64,000 bases of DNA, taken from Sphingomonadaceae bacterium. Its GTDB lineage: Bacteria; Pseudomonadota; Alphaproteobacteria; Sphingomonadales; Sphingomonadaceae. Below the pieces are notes generated by a model that saw nothing but the letters and a program-made list of their open reading frames with translations, searched no databases and was not told where the DNA came from. Shown here piece after piece: positions 52,314 through 59,484 of this stretch (positions are counted from its first letter, which is position 1; each line of letters starts with the position of its first letter). The position numbers and the translations under genes are program-made. The stretch lies in NCBI GenBank assembly GCA_024236195.1, contig JACKKZ010000004.1:62001-126000 (forward strand). The letters run 5' to 3'.

Positions 52314-53411
52314 CTATATGGTTTGATTTAGTCGTTCAAGCTTTCCACCATCCACGCGCCATACGGCTGCTTCATGCGTAATCGCTTCGAACGGGGCCAG
52401 CTCTGTCCCCGTCAGCCACACTTGTGCGCCGCTTTCACGCAGTCGCTCAAACAGTGTCTCGCGCCGCAAGGGGTCGAGATGGGCGGCGACTTCGTCGAGC
52501 AGCAGCAGCGAAGGCCGCCCGCGCGCTGCCAGCCCGGCATGGGCGAGGGTGATCGCGATCAGCATCGCTTTCTGCTCGCCGGTGGAGCACGTCGCGGCGG
52601 GCAGGCCCTTGCCCGCCATGATCACCTCCAATTCGTCGCGATGCGGGCCGACCAGAGTCCGGCCAGCGCCGCGATCCTGGCGGCGGTTCTCGCGCAGGGC
52701 GACGGCCAGTGCTGACTGTTCAATCGGGCCGCCGGATATGATGCGCAGGGCTGGGCGGGCAAACGGCTCCTCCGGCAATATCGCCAGCTCTTCCGAAATC
52801 GCCGTGATCAGCCGCGCGCGGCCTTGTGCCAGCGCGCTGCCATGCTCGGCCAGTTGCGCCTCGACTCCATCCAGCCAGGCCGGGTCAGGCGGTGAATCGT
52901 CAGACAGCAAGCGGTTGCGTTCGCGTAGCGCCCCTTCATAGCGCGCCGCGTGGCGGGCATGGGCGGGATCAAGCGCCAGTGCCATCCGGTCCATGAAGCG
53001 TCGGCGCGCACCTGCACTGTCGGTAAAGAGCCGGTCCATCGCCGGGGTCAGCCAGAAGATCGAGAGCCATTCGCCGAGGCTGACGGCACTGGCTTCCGCG
53101 CCGTTCACGCGCACCAGCCGCCTGCCGGGGCGATGCGGCTCGACCAGGGTCGCCAGCCGCACCGGCTCCCCGCCATCAGCCTGCGCCAGCGATGCGCCTA
53201 CGGCAAAGCCGCCAGCGGCGTTGCTCTGGGCAATCTCGTTCAAGGCTGCTCGCCGCAGGCCCCGGCCGGGAGCGAAGAGCGAGAGCGCCTCCAGCACATT
53301 GGTCTTGCCCGCGCCATTCTCGCCCACCAGCAGGTTGAAGCGACGCGTGTCCTCCAGCCCGGTCTGCGGGTGGTTGCGAAACTGCGTGAGGGAGATGCGG
53401 GAGAGCGCCAT
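52314..53411 (-). CDS. recF: DNA replication and repair protein RecF
   Basis: A 365-aa SMC-like ATPase that loads RecA at gaps with RecO and RecR. It has Walker A LLVGENGAGKTNVLEA, the ABC signature region (TCSTGEQKAMLIAITLAHA) and Walker B SLLLLDEVAAHLD. The start ATG at 53411 gives MALSRISLTQFRNHP, the standard RecF N-terminus. dnaA and dnaN are not next to it, unlike in many bacteria. Confidence 0.94.
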   Translation of the reverse strand: MALSRISLTQFRNHPQTGLEDTRRFNLLVGENGAGKTNVLEALSLFAPGRGLRRAALNEIAQSNAAGGFAVGASLAQADGGEPVRLATLVEPHRPGRRLVRVNGAEASAVSLGEWLSIFWLTPAMDRLFTDSAGARRRFMDRMALALDPAHARHAARYEGALRERNRLLSDDSPPDPAWLDGVEAQLAEHGSALAQGRARLITAISEELAILPEEPFARPALRIISGGPIEQSALAVALRENRRQDRGAGRTLVGPHRDELEVIMAGKGLPAATCSTGEQKAMLIAITLAHAGLAARGRPSLLLLDEVAAHLDPLRRETLFERLRESGAQVWLTGTELAPFEAITHEAAVWRVDGGKLERLNQTI

Positions 53412-53566
53412 ATTGGTGGCGCAGCGATAGCGGGGCCGGGCGCGCGGCTCTAGTTGAAAATGACCAATCCAACTATTGGTGAAAAATCCCACAAAGCGGG
53501 AATTATTGATAAACGATATCAGGCGTTAAGGCGGAGAAAGCCCTGAAAACCGCCATTCCTGCAATT

Positions 53567-53582
53567 TGGCACGCCCTGTGCA
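53567..53582 (+). promoter_or_regulatory. Sigma-54-type promoter (-24/-12)
   Basis: TGGCACGCCCTGTGCA has GG and GC exactly 12 bases apart, and matches the consensus TGGCACG-N4-TTGCA with one mismatch. It lies 56 bases before the small peptide gene. The psp genes of other bacteria are transcribed with sigma-54 and PspF, which fits the PspC-domain protein downstream. No pspF gene is in the window. Confidence 0.72.
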
Positions 53583-53637
53583 ATGTCTTTGGCATGAGCG
53601 GGAGTGACCCGCCAAACCATTCAGGAAGGAAAACAAA

Positions 53638-53769
53638 ATGCCCTATTTCACCAAGACCACGAACAAGGTTGTTGCTGCCATTTCCGCGCTGACGCTGTCG
53701 GTGTTCTTCATGGCAACCGCCATTGTCCCCGCATCACCCCTCCTCACCAACCCCGGAGCATTCGCATGA
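53638..53769 (+). CDS. Small 43-aa hydrophobic (exported or membrane) peptide, coupled to pspC
   Basis: The sequence starts MPYFTKTTNKVVAAISALTL and continues with SVFFMATAIVPAS. It looks like a signal peptide or single membrane helix with a short remainder. The ribosome binding site GAAGGAAAA precedes the ATG. The TGA overlaps the ATG of the PspC gene (ATGA), so both are translated from the sigma-54 promoter. The peptide could be a PspB- or PspG-like membrane partner, but its sequence does not resemble them. Function unknown. Confidence 0.65.
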   Translation: MPYFTKTTNKVVAAISALTLSVFFMATAIVPASPLLTNPGAFA

Positions 53770-53981
53770 GCAAGATCAGCAAGACTACCACTGGCGACAT
53801 GAGCAGCAAGAATTTCCGGCTCGACCGGACCCACGGCAAGTTGCTCGGTGTTTGCGGCGGGATCGGCAATTATTTCGGGGTTGACCCGCTGATGGTCCGG
53901 ATCGGCTTTGTCGCCGGGACGTTGATTGGCTTCGGCTCGCTGATTCTGGTCTATCTCGCGATTGCCCTGATCGCGGACTGA
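53766..53981 (+). CDS. PspC-domain protein (phage shock)
   Basis: A 71-aa protein with the PspC fold: FRLDRTHGKLLGVCGGIGNY, then FGVDPLMVRIGFVAG and a final hydrophobic helix. PspC in other bacteria senses inner-membrane stress and signals to PspA. Here pspA and pspB are absent nearby, so it may be a stand-alone stress protein. The start at 53766 overlaps the upstream stop codon. Confidence 0.88.
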   Translation: MSKISKTTTGDMSSKNFRLDRTHGKLLGVCGGIGNYFGVDPLMVRIGFVAGTLIGFGSLILVYLAIALIAD

Positions 53982-54005
53982 GGGAGGTTTCGGCCTCCCT
54001 CGGCC

Positions 54006-54788
54006 TCACATTGCCGAAATACCGCCATCAAGCTTGAGCTCGGCTCCGGTCATGAAGCGGCTTTCATCGCTGGCGAGATAGATCGCCGCGAGCGCGACTT
54101 CCTCCGGTTCGCCGAGCCGGCCGAGCGGGATCTGCCGGGCCAGCTTGCCCTTGATCACTTCGATCGGTGCATCGCTGACTTTCGCGAACCCATCGAGGAT
54201 CGGCGTGTTGACGAAAGTCGGATGGATCGAATTGCAGCGGATATCCCACTTGTTCTTCGTGCAATGCAGCGCGACGGACTTGGTCAGCATCCAGCATGAT
54301 GCCTTGCTCGCATTGTAAGCGGGCATGGTATTGCTGGCGATCAGCCCGGCAATACTGGACAAATTGACGATGGAGGCAGGCTGGCTTTCGCGCAGCAGCG
54401 GGAGCGCATATTTGCAGCCGAGAAATACCCCGTCGCTGTTGACGGCAAAGGCGCGCTTCCAGTCTTCAAAGCTGCAATCCTCAACATTGCCCTCTGCGCC
54501 AATGCCCGCATTGTTGACCAGCACGGAGAGACCGCCCAGCTTTTCCTGCGCGGTGGCGACGGCTTGTTGCCATGCTTCCGGGCTGGTAACGTCATGGCCG
54601 CAGCCATAAGCGGTTCCGGCACCGAATTCTGCGTTGATCGCTTCAGCACCGGCCAGTGCGCCCGCTTCGTTGACATCGGTGACCAGCACTTGCGCCCCTT
54701 CGCGGGCAAAGCCCCGGGCAATCGCTGCACCAAGTCCCTGCGCTGCGCCCGTTACCAGCGCGCGCTTGCCGTCCATCCTCTTGCTCAA
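54006..54788 (-). CDS. Short-chain dehydrogenase/reductase
   Basis: A 260-aa classical SDR oxidoreductase. Cofactor motif TGAAQGLGAAIARGF near the N-terminus, NNAG (VLVNNAGIGAEG) and the catalytic Ser/Tyr/Lys in VNLSSIAG and YNASKASC. The substrate is unknown; the family includes steroid and alcohol dehydrogenases. It overlaps the Nudix gene by four bases on the same strand. Confidence 0.9.
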   Translation of the reverse strand: MSKRMDGKRALVTGAAQGLGAAIARGFAREGAQVLVTDVNEAGALAGAEAINAEFGAGTAYGCGHDVTSPEAWQQAVATAQEKLGGLSVLVNNAGIGAEGNVEDCSFEDWKRAFAVNSDGVFLGCKYALPLLRESQPASIVNLSSIAGLIASNTMPAYNASKASCWMLTKSVALHCTKNKWDIRCNSIHPTFVNTPILDGFAKVSDAPIEVIKGKLARQIPLGRLGEPEEVALAAIYLASDESRFMTGAELKLDGGISAM

Positions 54789-55327
54789 GCGAGTTCCCCT
54801 GCGAATAATCTTGTTCCGAGCAGCATGAGCATGCGCACATCAATTGCGCAACCAGCCGCGCGGCGCTGCGCGATAAAATCCTCCACCTCGGCCAGGGGCA
54901 CACGGTAGGTGGTAATGTCTTCACTCTCCGTCCCGCCGCCTTCGCCGACCTTGGTCAGGCCGGTGGCTTTCACCAGCGTAAAGCTCTCCGTGACCATGCC
55001 GGGGGAGGACCAGAACTCGCCGCAGTTTTCTAGCCGCGCGGCAGCATAGCCGGTCTCCTCTTCCAGCTCGCGACCGGCGGCGGCCAGCGGGTCTTCATCC
55101 TCATGCCCTTCATCATCGCCGATCAGCCCGGCAGGCAGTTCGAGGCAGCGCCGTCCCAGCGGTACGCGGAATTGCTCGATCAGCAACACATGTCCGTCTT
55201 CGATGGCTGCAATCACTGCGGCGCGGATATTGTTCGCGCGGCTGACATATTCCCAGCGGCCGCGTTTCTTCGCGACCACCCATTTGCCCTGCCAGGTGAT
55301 TTCTTCAGGCGCTTCAGCGTCAGTCAT
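54785..55327 (-). CDS. Nudix hydrolase (ADP-ribose pyrophosphatase-like)
   Basis: A 180-aa enzyme with a complete Nudix box (GRELEEETGY preceded by the required Gly). It probably hydrolyses ADP-ribose or related nucleoside diphosphates, given EQFRVPLGRRCLELPAGLIG, typical of ADPRases. It overlaps the SDR gene and shares one base with the TPM gene upstream, so the three are likely co-transcribed. It is unrelated in function to the degenerate Nudix regulator at 37 kb. Confidence 0.87.
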   Translation of the reverse strand: MTDAEAPEEITWQGKWVVAKKRGRWEYVSRANNIRAAVIAAIEDGHVLLIEQFRVPLGRRCLELPAGLIGDDEGHEDEDPLAAAGRELEEETGYAAARLENCGEFWSSPGMVTESFTLVKATGLTKVGEGGGTESEDITTYRVPLAEVEDFIAQRRAAGCAIDVRMLMLLGTRLFAGELA

Positions 55328-56004
55328 TATACCTCGATCAGCCGGTCGGGCAGCTCATTCGTATCATCTTCATCGCGCGGGAAGTGTTCCGCCAGCAAAG
55401 TGCCAACATCCTTGATCCCGGCAATCATCCCGTCGGCCATGCGGCCCTGCCTTATTTCGCGCAGCATATCCGCCATGGCTTCGCCCCAGACCTCGGCAGA
55501 GACCTTCGCGGCAATCGTCTCGTCCGCGACGATCTCTGCGCGATGTTCCTGCATGGAAAGGTAGATGAGTACCCCGGTGCGACCATGGGTGCGCCGTTCC
55601 GCGCCGACCTTGAAATGGGCGATGGCACGGTCGTGCACGCGCAGCGTCTTCACCCGGCCCGGCACCAGCAGGAAACGCAGCCTGTCCCACAGCAGGAACA
55701 GCCACACGCCAAGGAATTTGAGCGAGGCAAACAGCGCCGCGACGCTGAAAATCTCACCCGGCGTCCACTCATGACCCCACAGGTTTAGAGCCCATTCGAT
55801 CTTGCCGAGATAGAATTCGGGAAAGATGGCGAGGAATGCCAGTACCAGCAGGCTTGCAAACCCAGCCCAGGCGAGGGCGATGTCGCTATACCCGTCCGAC
55901 CGGTCCGCCAGCACGGTGACGATCTCGCCAGACGTATGCGCCTCTGCCTCCGCCACAGCGGCGGAAACGCGGGCATGTTCTTCGGCTGTCAGATAGCGTC
56001 CCAT
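55327..56004 (-). CDS. TPM-domain membrane protein
   Basis: A 225-aa protein with a TPM phosphatase-like domain (ERRTHGRTGVLIYLSMQEHR) and two or three central membrane helices (IALAWAGFASLLVLAFLAIF). It starts MGRYLTAEEHARVSAAVAEA. TPM domains occur next to LemA genes and are thought to act in membrane or photosystem stress. It is first among three TPM genes counted from this end. Confidence 0.83.
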   Translation of the reverse strand: MGRYLTAEEHARVSAAVAEAEAHTSGEIVTVLADRSDGYSDIALAWAGFASLLVLAFLAIFPEFYLGKIEWALNLWGHEWTPGEIFSVAALFASLKFLGVWLFLLWDRLRFLLVPGRVKTLRVHDRAIAHFKVGAERRTHGRTGVLIYLSMQEHRAEIVADETIAAKVSAEVWGEAMADMLREIRQGRMADGMIAGIKDVGTLLAEHFPRDEDDTNELPDRLIEV

Positions 56005-56829
56005 TTACCAGCCCCCACTCGCACCGCCGCCGCCAAAGCTGCCGCCGCCGCCAGAAAATCCTCCGCCTCCGGAGAAGCCGCCACCGCCGCCACCCCAGCT
56101 TGAGCCACCGCTCCTGCCAGAGCTGCGCGTGGCGGCATTGACTGCTTCCCAGAGGATAATGTTGCCAATGGTGGAGCCTGCACCGCCGCGATAACGCTTG
56201 CCACGCGCGCCACGGATAATCGGCAGGATGAAGAAGAAAAACAGGAATGCCAGCCAGATGATCGTGCCGAGGGAGATGCCGCCGCTACTGCGGCTGGAAC
56301 TTGCGCGGTTTTGGCCAGCCTGTGCGGCGATGCGCTGTGCCTCCTCAGGTGGCAATTGCAGCTGGGCGATGATTGTGTCGGCCCCGGCAGCAATTCCGCC
56401 TGCCATGTCGCCATCGCGAAAGCGCGGTGTGATCTGGTCCCGGATGATTATGGATGCCAATGCGTCGGGGAGGAAAGGCTCCAGACCGTAACCAACTTCG
56501 ATGCGCACCTTGCGCTCTGTCGGCGCAACCAGCAACAACACCCCATCATTGCGCTCGGCATCGCCTATCCCCCAGGCGCGGCCCAACTGGTAGCCAAAAT
56601 CGCTGATCTCAAGCCCCTGCAGGTCGGGCACAGTTGCAATCACAAATTGCCGCTGGGTCGTTGTCTCAAAGCTTTCGAGTTTTGCGGTGAGGGCAGCTTC
56701 CTCGGCCGGGTCCAACAGGTCGGCATTATCGACCACGCGCCCCGTCAGTTCTGGAAAGTCTGGTGCAGCCGATAGTGGGCTCGCCAGCAAGGCAAGCAAG
56801 GCTGCGGCGAGGAGGGCAAGACGTTTCAT
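56005..56829 (-). CDS. TPM-domain protein with Gly-rich C-terminus (YgcG-like)
   Basis: A 274-aa protein with a signal peptide (LLAAALLALLASPLSAAPDF), a periplasmic TPM domain (VVDNADLLDPAEEAALTAKL; ERNDGVLLLVAPTERKVRIE) and one membrane helix. The C-terminal tail is almost only Gly, Ser and Phe. It overlaps the next TPM gene by four bases. Cluster TPM-TPM-TPM-LemA suggests a joint envelope role. Confidence 0.88.
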   Translation of the reverse strand: MKRLALLAAALLALLASPLSAAPDFPELTGRVVDNADLLDPAEEAALTAKLESFETTTQRQFVIATVPDLQGLEISDFGYQLGRAWGIGDAERNDGVLLLVAPTERKVRIEVGYGLEPFLPDALASIIIRDQITPRFRDGDMAGGIAAGADTIIAQLQLPPEEAQRIAAQAGQNRASSSRSSGGISLGTIIWLAFLFFFFILPIIRGARGKRYRGGAGSTIGNIILWEAVNAATRSSGRSGGSSWGGGGGGFSGGGGFSGGGGSFGGGGASGGW

Positions 56830-57334
56830 GCTGCTTCTTTCAGCTCGGCAGGGGTGACTTCCATTATCAATCTGTCGACTCCCTTCAAAATCCCGCTTTC
56901 GTAATTGCCATTCCTAAATTCAGGCAAAACCGCTTGCTTCAGGATTGCGTCTGCCTCGTCATCCTTCACCGTGGATTCGAGACCATAGCCCACTTCAATC
57001 CGTGCCTGGCGTTCATTCGGAGCCACCAGCAGCATCAGCCCGTCATTGCGCTCTGCATCGCCAATGCCCCAGGCCCGCGCCAGATCAACTGAGTAGACGA
57101 GTATCTCCTTGCCTTCGAGGCTTGGTGTAGTCGCGACGACCAGTTGCACCCGGTATCAGCTTCCAGTTGTGCCAACTGCGTGGTCAGCTGTGCTTCAACC
57201 GGCGTGGAAATTATGTCTGCCGCATCCACCACCCGGCCTTTCTGTTCCAATGCCGGGGCCGGCGGAGTGTCCCTTTCGGCGGCGCATCCCGTCACGAGAG
57301 ACGCCGCCGCCAAGCCAAGGGTGAGCCGCAGCAT
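56826..57334 (-). pseudogene. TPM-domain lipoprotein with one frameshift
   Basis: Joins two frames: N-terminal lipoprotein part (LAAASLVTGCAAERDTPPAP, QTQ-type LTTQLAQLEADTG) and C-terminal TPM part (QLVVATTPSLEGKEILVYSV; ERNDGLMLLVAPNERQARIE). One G is missing from the run at about 57150 (ACCGGG to GTG). A homopolymer error is likely, since both halves are otherwise intact. It is paralogous to the YgcG-like neighbour and sits next to lemA. Confidence 0.75.
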
Positions 57335-57350
57335 GCGGTCTACCTGCAGG

Positions 57351-57944
57351 TTATATATCCATCACCGGTGCGACTTCTGCGCCCGGGCTGGCGGCCTCAT
57401 AAGGTGCCATCGGCTTGGCCCCGTGGATCAAATTGGCACCAATAGTGTCCGGGAAAGTGCGGATGGTGGTGTTATATTTGCGCACGGCCTCGTTGTAATC
57501 CTTGATCGCGATGCGGATGCGGTTTTCTGCGCCTTCCACCTGCGCCTGTGCGGTTTCGATGTTGCGGGTGAATTGCGGGTTGGGGTTCGATTCCACCGTT
57601 GCGAACAGACGCGACAGCCCGCTGCCCAGCGCGTTCTGCGCTTCGGCATATTGCGCCATCTTTTCCGGATCGTTGAGATCGGCATCGCTGAGCTGGATCG
57701 AGCCGGCCTTTGCGCGTGCTTCCGCAACGCCAACGAAGATGTCCGTTTCGCCTTCCTTCGCGCCCTTTACCAGAGCTTCGATATTGGGAAGCAGATTGGC
57801 GCGGGATTGGAAGGCGGCTTCGACATCGCCCCATTTGGCCTTGGCTTCTTCTTCGGCAGTCGGAACCGAATTGATCCCGCATGCAGCGAGACCGAGCGAG
57901 GCGAGGGCGACCACGGCGAAGCGGCGCATGGATGCGAAATTCAT
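57351..57944 (-). CDS. lemA: LemA-family protein
   Basis: A 197-aa LemA protein with a lipoprotein-like signal (FAVVALASLGLAACGINSVP), so membrane-anchored. The helical core has FQSRANLLPNIEALVKGAKE, ENALGSGLSRLFATVESNPN-type QNALGSGLSRLFATVESNPN and IKDYNEAVRKYNTTIRTFPD. It is upstream of the TPM genes on the same strand, the usual LemA-TPM pairing. The start at 57944 was chosen because it begins the signal peptide. Confidence 0.92.
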   Translation of the reverse strand: MNFASMRRFAVVALASLGLAACGINSVPTAEEEAKAKWGDVEAAFQSRANLLPNIEALVKGAKEGETDIFVGVAEARAKAGSIQLSDADLNDPEKMAQYAEAQNALGSGLSRLFATVESNPNPQFTRNIETAQAQVEGAENRIRIAIKDYNEAVRKYNTTIRTFPDTIGANLIHGAKPMAPYEAASPGAEVAPVMDI

Positions 57945-58100
57945 GGATGGTGACCTTTCCACTGGCGCCTGCACCGGCAGGCTATCTGTATTGGATAGAT
58001 AGCACACCTTGGGGGGCGTTCAAGATTTGCAGCTGTTTACTTTGCTTGTACAACTTGCGGTGCCACTGGGCAGCCGAACGTATGAGGAAGGACATTCGTT

Positions 58101-58520
58101 ATGTTGAATGAGTTCAAGGAATTTATTGCCAAGGGCAATGTGCTCGATCTGGCCGTGGCCGTGATCATCGGCGGGGCTTTCGGCACGATTGTCACGTCAC
58201 TGACCGGTGATGTGATCATGCCGGTGGTCGGCTACATTTTCGGTGGCGCCGATTTCACCAACCAGTTCATCCTGCTGAGCACACCGGCGGGCTATGAAGG
58301 TGCGTTGGATGATTATGCCGCATTGAAGGAAGCGGGTGCTGCGATGATCGGTTATGGTGCGTTCCTGACCGCGATCATCAATTTCGTGATCCTGGCCTTC
58401 ATCATTTTCCTGATCGTGCGCTATGCGAACAAGCTCAACAAGAAGCAGGAAGAGGCGGCACCGGCCGGTCCGAGCGAAGTGGACCTGCTTACCGAAATTC
58501 GGGATGCGTTGAAGAAGTGA
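58101..58520 (+). CDS. mscL: Large-conductance mechanosensitive channel
   Basis: A 139-aa MscL: opens when membrane tension rises under hypo-osmotic shock. It begins MLNEFKEFIAKGNVLDLAVA and has two membrane helices (AVIIGGAFGTIVTSLTGDVI and the second FVILAFIIFLIVRYANKL) with the charged C-terminal helix TEIRDALKK. Length is normal. It is followed by a strong palindrome that may be its terminator. Confidence 0.95.
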   Translation: MLNEFKEFIAKGNVLDLAVAVIIGGAFGTIVTSLTGDVIMPVVGYIFGGADFTNQFILLSTPAGYEGALDDYAALKEAGAAMIGYGAFLTAIINFVILAFIIFLIVRYANKLNKKQEEAAPAGPSEVDLLTEIRDALKK

Positions 58521-58568
58521 TGCGAGGCCCGGCCTGGTTCGCCGGGTACCTCTCCACAAACCATACAC

Positions 58569-58611
58569 TTCACATTAAGCGGGCAGGGCCTATATAGGCC
58601 CTGCCCGTTTT
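58569..58611 (+). promoter_or_regulatory. Terminator-like palindrome overlapping a likely ssrA promoter
   Basis: Perfect 10-bp arms GGGCAGGGCC (58581-58590) and GGCCCTGCCC (58597-58606) around TATATA, followed by GTTTTT (58607-58612). As RNA this is a good terminator for mscL. At the DNA level TTCACA (58569-58574) and TATATA (58591-58596), 16 bases apart, resemble a -35/-10 promoter for the tmRNA gene just downstream, with a GC-rich discriminator typical of stable RNA promoters. Confidence 0.65.
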
Positions 58612-58612
58612 T

Positions 58613-58955
58613 GCGGGCTATGGCGATAAATTGCGGTGTGCAATAGGCACAGCGGACCCGGGGGCAGTACCCGGCGGCTCCACCAAGAAGCCCGGTTTTC
58701 CGGGCATGTTGACGGGGCCGAACCAGGATCGACGTGTGTTGAAAAGCACTGTTTTCGCCCGGGCTGAGTACCCCGTAAAACTGTTCAAAACCTACAAGTG
58801 CCAATGACAATGAAGCACTCGCTCTTGCTGCGTAATTTTAGGGCCTAACGGCCTGACCTTACAAAGCTAAAGCGCCGTTGGACCCACGGGGCAACAGAAG
58901 CGGATTCCGGGCGTCCGGGGGTACGTAGCAACAGAAACCCCCACCCAAATTCACC
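58613..58955 (+). ncRNA. ssrA: Circularly permuted two-piece tmRNA
   Basis: Rescues stalled ribosomes and tags the protein for degradation. Acceptor piece first: it ends CGGCTCCACCA (58675-58685). A spacer of 28 bases follows, then the coding piece starts GGGGCCG (58714-58720), which pairs with CGGCTCC to form the acceptor stem with a G-U at the third pair, the alanine identity element. The tag frame (58800-58835) reads ANDNEALALAA and a stop. This order is the alphaproteobacterial permuted form. Ends of the mature pieces are approximate. Confidence 0.93.
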
Positions 58956-58998
58956 ACAGGCGCACATCAAACCGGCCTGCGAATGCGCATTCGCTGCG

Positions 58999-59037
58999 CT
59001 TCCGGTGCTCACGACCTGTATGGTCGCTGCGCGCCGG
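58999..59037. repeat. 39-bp repeat, copy B (paired with 35196-35234)
   Basis: CTTCCGGTGCTCACGACC, five variable bases, GGTCGCTGCGCGCCGG. It lies in the convergent gap between ssrA and the small membrane protein gene. Same structure as copy A. Confidence 0.65.
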
Positions 59038-59115
59038 TTCTCACGACTGCACCTTCTCGGCTCGATCTGATGCACGCCTGAGGCGAATTTATTGCGTGAA
59101 ATTGCCTTTGAGAAT

Positions 59116-59367
59116 TCAAGCGTTCGTCGTCGTCAGCCGCTCGCTATCTTCGCGTTCCCGCTCCATGCGCAGGGCATCGAGGATCTTCGCACCGGCGAGG
59201 AACACGGCCCCGCTACAGGCCCAGAACAGCATCCAGCCGCCATAGCCGGGATATTGCGCAATATAATGGCTGCCACGGTCCATCGCACCCAGGGCTAGGG
59301 CGAAGATGATCAGATAGGCTTCCACCCGTGTCTTGATCACAAACAGCCGTTTGACCTTGCCCAGCAT
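59116..59367 (-). CDS. Small membrane protein of unknown function
   Basis: An 83-aa protein starting MLGKVKRLFVIKTRVEAYLI, with two hydrophobic helices (AYLIIFALALGAMDRG and GGWMLFWACSGAVFLAGAKI) and a charged C-terminal tail. Homologues are common as uncharacterised sphingomonad proteins of this form. The start at 59367 was preferred over 59406. It is close to astB on the same strand (117 bases away), which may be chance. Confidence 0.65.
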   Translation of the reverse strand: MLGKVKRLFVIKTRVEAYLIIFALALGAMDRGSHYIAQYPGYGGWMLFWACSGAVFLAGAKILDALRMEREREDSERLTTTNA

Positions 59368-59484
59368 GCGCTCCCTTTCCTTAACGCCTTGAAGTGCAAG
59401 CGGCATGCCATGTGGCTGGTTCCGCGCAAGACGAAGGTTAACGATGCAGGCAGTGTAAGCGATGCCGACGGACAGTCCAGAGCA

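Noticed and set aside
58571..58700. A tRNA gene near the CCA at 58683
   Set aside because: The CCA belongs to the acceptor piece of the permuted tmRNA; no anticodon arm is present.
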